DNA from: Panorpa germanica
Taxonomy: Eukaryota > Arthropoda > Insecta > Mecoptera > Panorpidae
Assembly: GCA_963678705.1 (NCBI GenBank)
Contig: OY783205.1
Location: 1,922,001-1,986,000, forward strand
Direction of reading: 5' to 3'
DNA length: 64,000 bases
Shown: in pieces, positions 1 through 36,100 of the stretch
How positions within the stretch are numbered: the stretch's first letter is position 1
How the letters are laid out: each line of letters begins with the position of its first letter
Translations under genes and position numbers: made by a program
Notes under the pieces: model-generated
The model's input: the letters and a program-made list of their open reading frames with translations, nothing else
What the model was told of the DNA's origin: nothing
The model's database searches: none

Positions 1-1494
1 GATCGTTATTGATTTTAGTATGGAAATAGTAAAATGATATGGAATAGTAGAATTAATGTTAGCGATATTTGGATCTAATATTGTCAGTACAACCCTGATA
101 AAACTCTGGACCTGTCCAAACCTTATCTTATTACCTTATGTGGTCTTGTTCTACGTTTCACAGACCTGGATAATCCGATACTTCACGTTCAAAGGTCCGC
201 ATCGTAGGTCTTCCTTTCCTTCCACGTTTACAACCCATCTGGTACGTCTCTGTGAAAGTTTACCCTTAGGCCCTCCGCATACGAGGCGACTCATTGCAAA
301 CCTTAGCCCCGAATCTGCCCGAACGGAATGAGAATGGAACCATCTTTTTAGTAAGAAAACGTTAGTAACGATGAAAAAAAACTGATTTCAAACTGATTTT
401 GAGTACGTTTTGGGCGAGTGTGTTTCGATGTCGCAGGGCATGCTTTTGATGGTGACATCATGAACAGAGATGTGCACAAATACTATTCAAAAGTATTTAA
501 ATACATACATACACACAAATACGACACAATAAAATCTCCTATTATGCTATTGTTAAAAATATTCTATAGAGTCACGAAATACGGCTCGACATGGCTCGTT
601 TTTCGCTTTCGTTGGAAACCGTTGCTCAGCTAGTTTACATTCAGTCTACTCGTGTGCGGTGGTCTTTAATCAACTGCTACTCTGTTAAGGCTATCTAGCC
701 CCGTGAATACCCCCGGTATGGCAACAAAGGTGTCCATTCATCATGGATGCAGGACACGTGTCTGCGGGACTTACATAGTTCGGGCAACGCTTGCACACGG
801 AGACTTCGACTTAAGAGCTTAGCACGGGACATTGGACACACAAATTTGTAGAATCAACTTTAGAACTGTGACACATACAGATCGGTTAAGAGACGTGACA
901 TTCAATATACATATTCGATTAAAATTGAATATTAAAATGAAATATCATTACTGACTTTTAATTGAGAGATTTGAGAGAAACCTGGCAATACGGTTTATCT
1001 TCTTCCTTGAAATTTAATTTACTACAAACAGGAAGTTAAAATCTTATCTCTTTTCAACAGATTCAATAAACAAATGATATTTATTTTAAAAATGTAGTAA
1101 TTATAATATTTTGTTCCATTTACAGGTTACATTTTTCGTAAGTGAACTGCGAAAGTCGGTCTTGGATAAAAGTTGAATTGAAAAATTCATTTTTTGGGTT
1201 CAACTTCAGTTGTGGCATAACTGAAGTTTAGTTGACTATTGAAAAATCGGCTATTAGTAAGTCGTACTGTTAATTATGTTAATTAAGACTAATTATTTTG
1301 CTGTATACCGATGATTCTGCATTACAACTTTAGATCTGTGCTGATCAAGGTAAACTAGGATGCTGAGTCGGCGGGAGAATCCGTTCACGTTGAGCACAAA
1401 ATATTCGGTGTTCTTCGGTTTTACTGCACAAGAAGCGTAATGTTTACGTCTTTCCAAAGATTATCAATGCTATTTAAGTGAAAAAACAGTAGTG
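1..1494. other. intergenic, no gene seen
   Basis: AT-rich sequence with only short open frames that show no domain, splice context or codon bias. I see no recognisable element here. Confidence 0.5.
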
Positions 1495-1502
1495 CCCACT
1501 GC

Positions 1503-1881
1503 CAGAGGCGACCTAAGGGGGTGGCAGGCGTGGCAATTGCCCGGGGCCTCGCATTCTCGCGCAACAACTCAAGTAGAAAAATTCATTAATATATATGTAT
1601 CCGAATCTTTTTAGAAATTTCACTAGAATCACTGCGTATATTTTTTAAGGCATTCATGTACCTTAGTTTATCATCATTATAATATTTGTCGTCTTTGTGC
1701 TTGTTAACTTTTATAACACTTCCAATATAAAATTTTATTTCTCGTCAATTATCATCAAAAAAAATTCTTACTTACAATTTACATAAATTATACAAAGAAC
1801 AAGTGCCACGCAAAGTTCTGCCGCCTGTGGCGTCTCAAGGATCTGCTGCCCGGGGCCTCGCAATGGCTAAGACCGCCCCTG
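1503..1881. mobile_element. non-autonomous hAT-like element
   Basis: The ends are imperfect inverted repeats: CAGAGGCGACCTAAG at the left and, reversed, CAGGGGCGGTCTTAG at the right. Both arms also carry a GC-rich CCCGGGGCCTCGC block that stands out from the AT-rich surroundings. Eight bases on each side match at 7 of 8 positions (CCCACTGC, CTCACTGC), as expected for an aged 8-bp target duplication. The CAG...CTG ends and the 8-bp duplication point to the hAT superfamily. There is no transposase frame. Confidence 0.6.
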
Positions 1882-2256
1882 CTCACTGCATAACATCAAA
1901 ATTCTTCGACTTAAAGAATGATTTTGCTATCTACTTGTATCTTTCGAATCGCCGTATTGCTGCAAGACCCATTTCAACGGCAGCATGACCTTTTGGTGAA
2001 TTTTGATGTACCCGACTTGATCCATGATCCATAGTCCTCTCAGGATTAATACGGATTTGCTAATTACAAATCATAAGGCATTTATAATATTGGCTCAATA
2101 TTATTTATTAACAAATTGCAAACAATGCAAGACTAGATGTAACTCTATTGACAGTTATATGATGAATGTCGTAGACAGCGAGTCGTCCAGGTGGAATGGA
2201 TATCACCCTTTCTTGTATCTGCTGTGAAGCGAGATAATTATAATTAAAGTGAATAT

Positions 2257-3018
2257 TTAAGGAGGTACAGGACGTACCGTCAATGCAAAAAGTTTATCTC
2301 TCGGTAATACGAAATGCAAAATACGAAGTACATGAGGGACGAGCAAATATTGGGACTGTATCTTTGAAAATGAATTTTTCAATTCCCTATTAAACTGCTT
2401 TTTACTAGTTAAAATGATTTTTTATGCATATAATAGTTTAATAAATTAAAAATTACCTATAATTAATATCAAATTTATATTAATTCAATTTAAATACAAA
2501 TTAAATATTTTGAAAAAGGAATAATAAATTTTGCAACGCTGCAAATTTACGTGTGTTGACGGCTACGTGATTTGGTTCTTTGACCAATAAATTGTAAATA
2601 TTTTACATAACATTTATTCCGATTTTTAATTTCCCGATCAAATTGGCATTTGTAACGTTGGCGGCTTATAACCTACATTTACTGTTTCTTAAAGGTTTTA
2701 TTTAAATATTTTCGTATATAGGTATCCTTTTGGTAATTTCCTTTTTGCAATAGTTACAGAAAAGATTATTTTATATACACCTAGTTTTTGAAAGCCGTAT
2801 CACTATTTTTTTATAATTAAAAGTTATATTATGTGGTGAAATTGGGCTAAAAATTATCATTTGTATGGAAAATGACTATTTTTAATCATGTATAAAAAGA
2901 AAACTATGAACCCTAGGTCTCTAAAATTTTGAGACAGCATGTATTTTAACTATTTGTATCGACCCTCCAAATTTCACGACGTTTGCATCATTTACGTTAA
3001 CGTCCTATACCTCCTTAA
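2257..3018 (+). mobile_element. MITE family B, copy 1
   Basis: The ends are TTAAGGAGGTACAGGACGT and, reversed, TTAAGGAGGTATAGGACGT. This is a near full-length copy, about 760 bp, of a family found again at 28938, 40386, 44934, 54211 and 57665. TTAA at both ends fits either a TTAA target duplication (piggyBac-like) or a TA duplication with a longer terminal repeat (Tc1/mariner-like). No transposase is encoded. Confidence 0.85.
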
Positions 3019-3956
3019 CATGCTGGTAGCGATAAAAACATCGTTTTACATACGATTATATCGAAATATCGCTAACAGTCACTACACCACTGTGTGAAAA
3101 CACTCCCTATTCTCTGTTAAGCATTATTGTTACTGCACCATGCTTGACTATTTCAATGGTGTGCCTTGGCCATTGGGTGATTTTGCGTTTGTCAGTTCCA
3201 AACACACACCACCATACCTCTCAACCAACATAGGTTTTTTTGCATAAGTCGAATTTTTGTTAAGAAAGATATTTAAAATACCGTTTTCACTTGCTCGTTT
3301 TTTAAGATGGACACCTAAATCATCAAAAGCACAAAATATTAGAAATCAACACACCTACATTAAACAGAAAAGATTATCACCTTTTTTAAGTAACTTGCCG
3401 TATTCAGCCTTCAAAAGCAAAATGACAACAGAATTGACCACATATTCCTTCACTGAAATGCATGCAGTTATTTGAAATGTGTGTTCAATTAAAAACAAAC
3501 AGAACAAATACTTCACAGTAGCTATTCGGGCGTGGGCTTGGTGTTTATTAAAATTGTGGAACGAAAACCTTCTGCATTCTAACTGAAACAACACGATTCC
3601 TAATATAGCAAGACAATTGCATGTTTTCTGTAGCATTTCATAATTCAAATTAAATAACAAATGAACCCGTACATGATCTATGTTATCCATATTGTTAAAT
3701 GATGGTACTCGTGTGCATTATGATGAAGACTGGTTGATACATTATGTCAGACGTCTATGTCTGCAGCAACTGCAAATTATTCGGATCTTCGTAACATACT
3801 TTGTGTTGTCAGTTTTTATTTGTTCATGAATATATCATTCAATGACCGCAAAGTCGAGCGGCGTACCGAACGCGTACCGACACGAATCATTCCGACAGGA
3901 CGGTTGCAGTTGTGAGCAACATTTTGTCTCGATTATATAGTTCAAATTATCAGAGA
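3019..3956. other. intergenic, no gene seen
   Basis: Short overlapping open frames occur on both strands at 3257-3690, but none has a domain, signal peptide or splice context. I read them as chance. Confidence 0.4.
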
Positions 3957-4394
3957 CAGAGTACTCTCAGTTAGTGTACAATTCATCAATGTATTCAGCA
4001 TGGTCGCTTTAGGCGTCATCAGTCGCCATTTTTGGAATAGTGAACTAAAAGGCTCTGCGACTCAACATTTGAAGGGAATGAAGGGTGAAGGGAGTGCACT
4101 GAGCTAAAGTTCAGTGCAGTTCAGTGATACCACATATTAAAACATAATATTTTTGTATAGTACTAAACAAATGCAAATAATTGTATACACAGTGATACAA
4201 AGCATAACACAAAATAAAACTACAATATTAATATATATTTATGTATATTTATAAATATTATGTTTTAATGCACTCCCTTCACCCTTCATTCCCTTCAAAT
4301 GTTGAGTTGCCGAGCATTTTAGTTCACTATTCCAAAAATGGCGGACTGAGGGCGCCTAAAGCGACCATGCCTTACACTAACTGATAGTACCCTG
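3957..4394. mobile_element. hAT-like foldback element
   Basis: Two arms of about 140 bases are inverted copies of each other and share a GCATGGTCGCTTTAGGCG block and an AACATTTGAAGGGAATGAAG block. They flank an AT-rich centre. The ends are CAGAGTACT and, reversed, CAGGGTACT. The element is flanked by a perfect 8-bp direct repeat, ATCAGAGA, at 3949-3956 and 4395-4402, which proves insertion. CAG ends with an 8-bp duplication are typical of hAT elements. It is non-coding and could fold into a very long hairpin. Confidence 0.85.
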
Positions 4395-5485
4395 ATCAGA
4401 GATCTCTTCAGAGACTGCAGTACATGGAATTCAAAAGAATTTCCGTAAATTTTTAAGATTGCAAGTACAGACATATGATAAAGCAGCGAAAAAATAAAAA
4501 ACGCTACGAAGCTAAAATTTTACTACTTGTTGCCTGCTATTTAGAATATGCTGTTCTTTAGAATATTCAGTACAGATTTGTTAGAAAAAGCATTTTAAAA
4601 ATCAATAACCAGTTTAATTATTTATCATTAATTACTACTCGTACAATATTCGAATTTTAATAATATTTTCAATAGAATTAATTATTACACAAATACTTTT
4701 TACAAGTAAACTTTAACGAACCAGGTGTACAGCTTACTACTGCTTACCTGCTTACCTGCTTACTACTGCGTAAGCAGTAGTAACTTATCAAAAAGTACCA
4801 GAATTGGACATTTGATGTCTTAATAATAAACTTAGTACAACATCGGCACAAACGACGCCTATATGACATGTTGGATTTGATTTGAAAGTAATTGGGAGCT
4901 TAGCATTACTTCACCATTTTATTTTAAGAAACTGTTATCCAATAGACATAACTCTGAACCTTCAATTAACTTTAATTAACGGAAAACCAAATAAAAAGTT
5001 TTCAATTTCTATCTTTTCTAGTTCAATGAGATATTAACAATAATATTTTTTTAATTTTAGGACATAGATTTAGATATATTATTTTAGAAAATATTATCAG
5101 CGCATTTTCGATATAACACACAGTTTCCACTGTGATTGAAAAATAACCAGTATTCTTATGAATATTTCAGATAAACTTTCGTGTATTATATCATGCATTA
5201 ATTAAGAAACATTTAAACGGTTAAAAGCCCGTGACGGTAGAGTTCGTTGCCACTGGATTACATATTATTAGCCTTGACATCGGAAAGAGACCTCTTAGTA
5301 ATAAACGGGGGCAAATTTGATAAACGTTGGTAAAAGGCGAAGAAGAGACTAGAAGCAGCCAGTAGCAGCATCGACGTAGGTCGAGCAGGACTGAACACAA
5401 TATTCTAATTATCTGACAAGTGACTTGTTGCTTAAAACAGTGTTTTGAAACAATACCAAATAAAACAAGTGTTTGTTTAGCGACA
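4395..5485. other. upstream region and probable 5' UTR of mfas
   Basis: No coding frame seen. A short hairpin, TTACTACTGC-gtaa-GCAGTAGTAA, lies next to CTTACCTG repeats near 4740-4785. The last 150-200 bases before the mfas ATG are less AT-rich and probably hold the 5' UTR. I could not place the transcription start. Confidence 0.35.
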
Positions 5486-29757
<24,272 letters not shown>

Positions 29758-31157
29758 GCTTTGTCATAACTTGAGGAACATCACGCGGCGATTGGTTAAC
29801 AATACAACTGATTAACTATCCAGACAAACTTTTTCGCTAGTCGCCTACTCGAATATTATTATTAAAAGTTAATATATTATTTACATACTTTAAGATAATT
29901 GTTAAAGCTAATTTTTAAATAAGTTATAATAATAATAATGAAGAATGTGTTTTAAGAGGTTTGGATATTCTTCCAAAATATTTATTATGATTAAGAAGCA
30001 AAGAAATTAAGACGTATGAATATAAAAATATATATGATAATAAAATGTAATACATTGAATTATTTACATAACATATACGTTTTGCATGTGACAAAAACCA
30101 CTAGTTTTAGTTATTTTTATGATATTATATTGTTTTAAGTAAAAACATTTATTTTGTTTTTGTTCTATGTCTATTTATTTATTTATTTTGTAATTATTTG
30201 AGGGTGCACTTAGCCCATTTTATCGCTCCTCGAGGAAATGATCATTTATATGTTATCCTTAAAGTTAACATTACATAAATCTTTTCGTTATGAAGAGCAG
30301 CCATTAATTCCAACTAATAATGTAATTGAATTTCTTTTTTGCGTTTTATTATTTCTATTCTCAATATTAAACAACTTTTCTATATTTTAAATGAAGAATG
30401 TTAATTAGCATAATGCGTACTCCGTTTCATACTTTTAGTACCCTTTTTTACAATATTTCAGAATAAATTTTTTTGCTGCCTAGTCTAAAACATTTTATTT
30501 TTTAATTATATAACAATTTCCGTGAACCTGAACCTTTCAGATATTTTATGTAAGTATGCAGAATGACTCGCAAAACCCCAAGCCATAAATGTTACCTTAT
30601 GTTAATGTAATGTTTTACTTAAGAAAAGCCTACTAATATTTAATCTAACAGGGTCAGGGTCGAACGGTGAAATACAAAAACTGAGTAGTGAACCATCCTA
30701 ATGCATTAGTGACCTACTTAATGGAAGACAGGACTATTTCAGCAGACTGAAGAGAACGTCTCAGGACTTAATTAACTGTATAAGTGCTTATAATAACATA
30801 TAATATTAGTATGTAATAAACAAAATGTCTATAATAAACAAAAAGTTACTAAGCCTTGTTCCATATTTAAATTTGTATTTCATATGGCTGATAGCAACCA
30901 ATCCCCGAAAATATAACATTAATTCGTGTCTGGCTTAAGCATAAATACCGTAGCCACTGTACCATTCATTGGACATTTATTTGTACGCGTTTCAATTAAT
31001 AGTTTATTTAAAATACTGACAATCGTCCTTATAATTTCTGTATCCTTCAACGGGTTCATAACACAGTTATCGTTATATTTATATTTATTGTGAACAGAGC
31101 TTTTAATCCAAATAAAATATATCGCTACATTTTTAATTTGCTGTGGTGGAGCAACAT
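29758..31157. other. mfas 3' UTR and intergenic
   Basis: After about 300 bases of likely 3' UTR the sequence is AT-rich with no gene. There is a short (ATTT)n run near 30174-30190. Confidence 0.45.
30039..30044 (+). terminator. candidate poly(A) signal of mfas
   Basis: AATAAA about 280 bases past the stop codon at 29757, and the first clear signal downstream of it. The 3' UTR would be roughly 300 bases. Confidence 0.4.
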
Positions 31158-31160
31158 TTA

Positions 31161-31235
31161 GGGCCTTATTCTGTATCTTTTAAAAAAATCGACCTTATTT
31201 TTTCACCGGTGGAAATAGTGTACAGAATAAGGCCC
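31161..31235. mobile_element. 75-bp micro-MITE (GGGCCTTATTCTGTA ends)
   Basis: A perfect 15-base terminal inverted repeat, GGGCCTTATTCTGTA and TACAGAATAAGGCCC, encloses only 45 bases. It is flanked by TTA on both sides (31158-31160, 31236-31238), consistent with a 3-bp TWA target duplication as in PIF/Harbinger elements. Confidence 0.6.
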
Positions 31236-31470
31236 TTAATGTGGGGAATCAGGGCAGCATGTATTTAGAATAACTGCAATATATCAAAATTATTACTCTT
31301 TGGGCTGACAAATTATGATACCCTGATCAACTGATCAGTATATAGAAGACGGACCGGACCACTGTGTCATCATATCACGTTACATAAAACGAACGATTTT
31401 TAATATGTGGAATTTTAAAGAGTCGTATACTAGATTATAAAATGTGAGGCGGTTTAATAGCTAAGGTAAT

Positions 31471-32095
31471 GGGCTTGTGTCCTATGTCTTAATTTCTATA
31501 AAAGTATACTATATATTGATAAAGTGGGTTATTAGAACCTCAAATGTTCAAATATTTTTAATAACTCCTTATATGTTAAGAGATATTAATAATTAAAAAA
31601 GTCATTTTGTCTCTTTAATTATTAGTGGGATTGAACTTTGTACACATTCCAAGTGCATGTGACATCACAATCCTTGTGTAACGTTACCAACCTTACAGCT
31701 CATAAATCTCTGCTATATGTATTTATATATCAAAATATTATTTACTGCTATTTCAAGGAACAATCACATTTAAATATTATGTCTGCCTTAGCACGGTTAA
31801 ATAAAATAAAAAATAATTATTCTTTGACTTGACTTGATTATTTGACTACCAACAGCTACAAAACATTACCACAGCACTGACCTACTCAACAAATAACTGA
31901 CGTTAAAATTCATTTCACGTCATACAAATATGGCCGACCATTTCTAGCGCTAAAACTATAATTCAAACTTTTTATTGCTATATCTCCGTCAATATTTAGA
32001 TATTTAATAAAATAGAAACGCCAATACACATTTATTAACATCAATTTCAATCAACAATTGAAAAATTGACCACTAAAAAATGAGGACACAAGCCC
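31471..32095 (+). mobile_element. MITE family A, copy 3
   Basis: Intact ends: GGGCTTGTGTCCTATGTC at the left and GAGGACACAAGCCC at the right. Length about 625 bp. It lies between the converging mfas and CDR2-like genes. Confidence 0.9.
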
Positions 32096-32099
32096 ATTT

Positions 32100-33111
32100 A
32101 ACAATCTGTCACAATATCAATAATTTTACGTTTCCGAATGTTGAAAGGTCAGCTTTATGCAGGAATTTAGTATTAAATTTAAGAATTTATCCATTTATTT
32201 TATCATTTACCTGTAAAATATGTGCATATGCATATATGTCGTATTAGAAAATGTCGCAATAGTAATGGTTTGAATATATGATAATAGTCTGGTTTTTAAA
32301 TTACTTTATATTTACCTTTAAAAATATAAAGTATGTTTATTTCATACACTATAAAACTTAAAATACAACATAATTATTAAATGTAATGATATTTTATAAT
32401 TATTATATAAAGTAAGCAAGTTATAAGGTATTAATTTATCATATTTTAAAACCTGGTTTGAATTTTGGAATGGCAATAATGGCGATTTGTACTAATAAAA
32501 GCATTTATAACATTTTTAAAATATATGCTTCAAGAAAGATTGTTAAAGTTAAATATGGTACATGACTCTAAGGCTTGAAAAAAATAAATAAGTAAAATAA
32601 TATCTCTTTGTAGATCAGATCCAAATGTTAAAGAGTTTTATTATTGAATTTATTACTTTTTATAAACATATGAAACTATCTGACGTAGTACCGACAAAGT
32701 ATGTCGATGTAATAAGTTACATGTCACTTTCTCTTCAACGTATTGTACAACATCTTTCAACTAATGGAACATAAGTGTTGAATGTCGCTTCTTGGTGTCG
32801 AGCTGGTGTGGAACTTATAAAAGAGACCTTTAATATTTTATAAATGAAATTATTAAAATTAATATAAATATTAATTAAATATTCAATTTTAGTTTGATCT
32901 TTATCCATGAAAATCTTATTATTAAAATAATTGCAACACGTCTATAAGAACTTCTGGTTAAATCACAAAATATTTTTACATTTTATTTGCTAAAAGTTTT
33001 GTAAAAAAAGTTTTCGTTAAAAATCTTTAAATGACAAAAACAAAAGTAAAAAAATAAATAAATATTTACATTTAAAACATATCATTGCTTTTTGAGGGCG
33101 ATTGCAATGAA
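32100..33111. other. intergenic and 3' UTR of the CDR2-like gene
   Basis: AT-rich, with no gene or clear repeat. It includes the minus-strand poly(A) signal at 32982-32987. Confidence 0.4.
32982..32987 (-). terminator. candidate poly(A) signal of the CDR2-like gene
   Basis: AATAAA on the minus strand, about 125 bases past the stop codon at 33112. Confidence 0.4.
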
Positions 33112-36100
33112 TTAACAATTTGAAATATATCTTCCTAGTGGTTTTCTTAAAATCTCTGCATAGGTTTCATTTAGTTTTCTTAATTCTTTTAAATCTTTTG
33201 ACGCTGTACTCGGGTCGAACTGTTTGTTATCTACACGATTATTTACAGAAGCATTCAGGCGTGGAGGAGAACTAGATTGATCATCTTGATCTATTTTCCT
33301 GTATTTAATTCGCTTCCGTACTTTCTGTGGGTTCCGTTTCCCCTCACAAGCATTGTCATTCCCTTCAAACACATTGACAGTGACGGAGATATATTCCAGG
33401 GATGGTCCTTTGTAGGGAACTATTACTTTCACTTTGTTAGGCGTTTCAAGCGTTTGCGGTACTTCCGCTGACTTGCTGAAACTTGTTCCTCGGATAACTT
33501 GTTCTGCGGCTGCAATTCTTTCGGAAACAGCCACAATCTTGGCCTGTTCTGTAGAATGCCCACTATAATATTTGTCCTTCGTGGGAGTGTCCAGAGTAAG
33601 CTTCACAGAAGAAACATTTACACTGAAAGGTAGTTTCCCGCCCAGATCTTCAGGTGTGGAGGGATTTTGTTTCATTGGGGTTAGTGTTAGAGCTACTATA
33701 GAAGTATTGTCATCAAGAGAAGCTTGAATTTCTTCATTATCAGAATTTTTGGTAACTGTTTTTAAAACATGCATCATTTTCTTAAACAACGCGTTACGAT
33801 TTGGATAGTTTTTGTATTTAGTATTCGTTGGATTTCCATCGCCATATATGCTGACCTTGAAATCGTCCCCGTCAGTGAGTTGGCACAAAAATGACTCGGA
33901 TCGTCTTTGTGTTTGAGCAGCCTGGCTTTCAGACAAACAACGCGACTTCAGTCGATTTGTGTTCGAACCGTGCCTTTTAAATTCTAATTGCTCGGCAGAA
34001 TTGTTTGTGTTGACGTCACTTTCAGTTCCTATTTCCATATTTAAATTCTGAGAGAGGCTACTGTTTCCACTATTCTCGCTTTTTCTGGTTGAAATGTCTA
34101 CTACTGCAGGTGAGCCCTGAAAGAGAAACAAGAAATGAGATTTGAAATTGATCTAATATTTGCAATGACAAGCAGATCAAAATTAAAATTAATCTCTTCA
34201 TCATAACTGCACTTTTCCACTCATTTTTTGTTTTCAAGTTGCGCAACGCAATAAATATCATTTTAGACACTTTTCAAGGAACAGATTGAACATATTTGAA
34301 ACTTGGTAAAATTGAAATTGGTGTTCTTTTAAATCATTGAACTTCCTAAATTATACATGTAAAGCAAAACGGCAGAAAGCAACCAGAGAAAAAACATTAA
34401 AAAGAGTTATTAAGAAGATGTCCAACATTCACCATTATTTGCAGTGTTATCGAGGTACGATGGCTGTCCGTGTTGGTGTTCGTATGGGTCTTGAACGGTG
34501 ATTTGAAATAATTAGTCTGAAAATTCTTCACACTTTCGTTATATCTTGCACTAGGTTTATCCAGTGATGTTTCTGCCAGCATATCGTCACATGACACATC
34601 TGCCTCTAATTCTTTTTGACGTGACAGATCCTTCAATGCCCTGTCATGCAATGCCATGTATTCCACACCACCATTTGGCAAACTGCATGGTCTGGAAAAA
34701 GGAAGTAAAGAAGATTAAATAATGCTCCTATTTATTAAATACTACAAATACGTGAAAAAGGCAAAAACTAATAACGGGAAGAGATGTGGAATTGCAAAAA
34801 TGGATAAAGATAAGTATAATAAAAAATATCAGATCTTAAGGAAAAATTTCTTCTGTTTTAAGGTATATAAATAACAATAGCACGTGACTGTACTTAGCAT
34901 AGTAGGAATCGAATGCGGCGTGTTACATAGATTTTAGTGTTATTTGTATGAATTATTATTGGAAAATGGAAGGTATTTATATTTTGTCATGCCAAAATAC
35001 TAGTATTCATGCTGTTAACAATCCTAAAGTTAGACTCTGAGAAAGATACGTTCTCTTAAATCTTCAGATTTAAGCAGTATTGGAAGTGGATAAGAGTAAT
35101 GTTTGATAACTACGCTTAACTGTTATAGAATATCTTCTGCTAGAAGTTGAAGAAAACTAACACCTAGAAGGTAGATTATAATGAGCTAAATCTTGGAAAG
35201 AGTAAGGAAAACTGCACAAGCAACACATTTCAAAGTCTTACATGTTTTCGCCAATACTAGTAAATTCTTCGCAAATGCTTTTCATCAAGGATATCTCATC
35301 AGCTTTTGCGTTTTCCATTTGTTCTTTCAGAGATTTATTATCGGTTACCATTGACTTTAGCTGATCTTCCAGTTCTATTACCCTTCTTTGTTCTTCAATG
35401 AGTAAGGTCGACAGAAGTTCACATCGCTGCTTAACAGCATTATCTTCCTCATCTGAAATTGAATTAAGAGCAATCGTTGGAAGAAACGTGAAATGTACTC
35501 CTAGATCAATACAATTCTCTGACCTGGTTCTGGTTCTGGATTTGGAGCAGATGATTGTTGATCCATTGATGAACTGACATATTCTTCCCCAACCTCTTCA
35601 GAATTGCAGTAGATAGAATAGACCTCGTCATACCTCTGAAACTGATTATTTTGAGTCGATGGAGAGAACTGACCAAATCTTACCACTTTGGAGGTATCTG
35701 CAGAAGGCGTGGAGTGAAACATGCAGTGGTTCTCACGGCGGTATGTATCCAACTGTTTATTTAATTCATCATTAGCTTGTTGAAGTTGTTCGGCCTTGGT
35801 TTCATATTCCATATTCTCTTTCCATAACCTGAAATAAATTAAATATGGTGAAGTTTTTGAAGATAATGGAAGCCGTTCAGAATACTTAAGCAAAATAAGT
35901 GGCATTTTCTAACAGAATATGTCAAAATTTATGGAGTTATGGGACCATTCAATTTAAAAGTGCTGTGAATAACGTGTTTCCTCAGATTTCGCTTCTTTAT
36001 ACGAAATATCTGGGTAAGTGGTCCTTATCTTGAAAGCCATTAGGCAGTTATGTCTTACTGAACTCTCAATGAAATCCGTGCTACACTTTAAACAAACGCA

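Noticed and set aside
56-331. 91-codon plus-strand open frame
   Set aside because: No domain, signal or splice context; Ser/Thr/Leu-rich chance translation.
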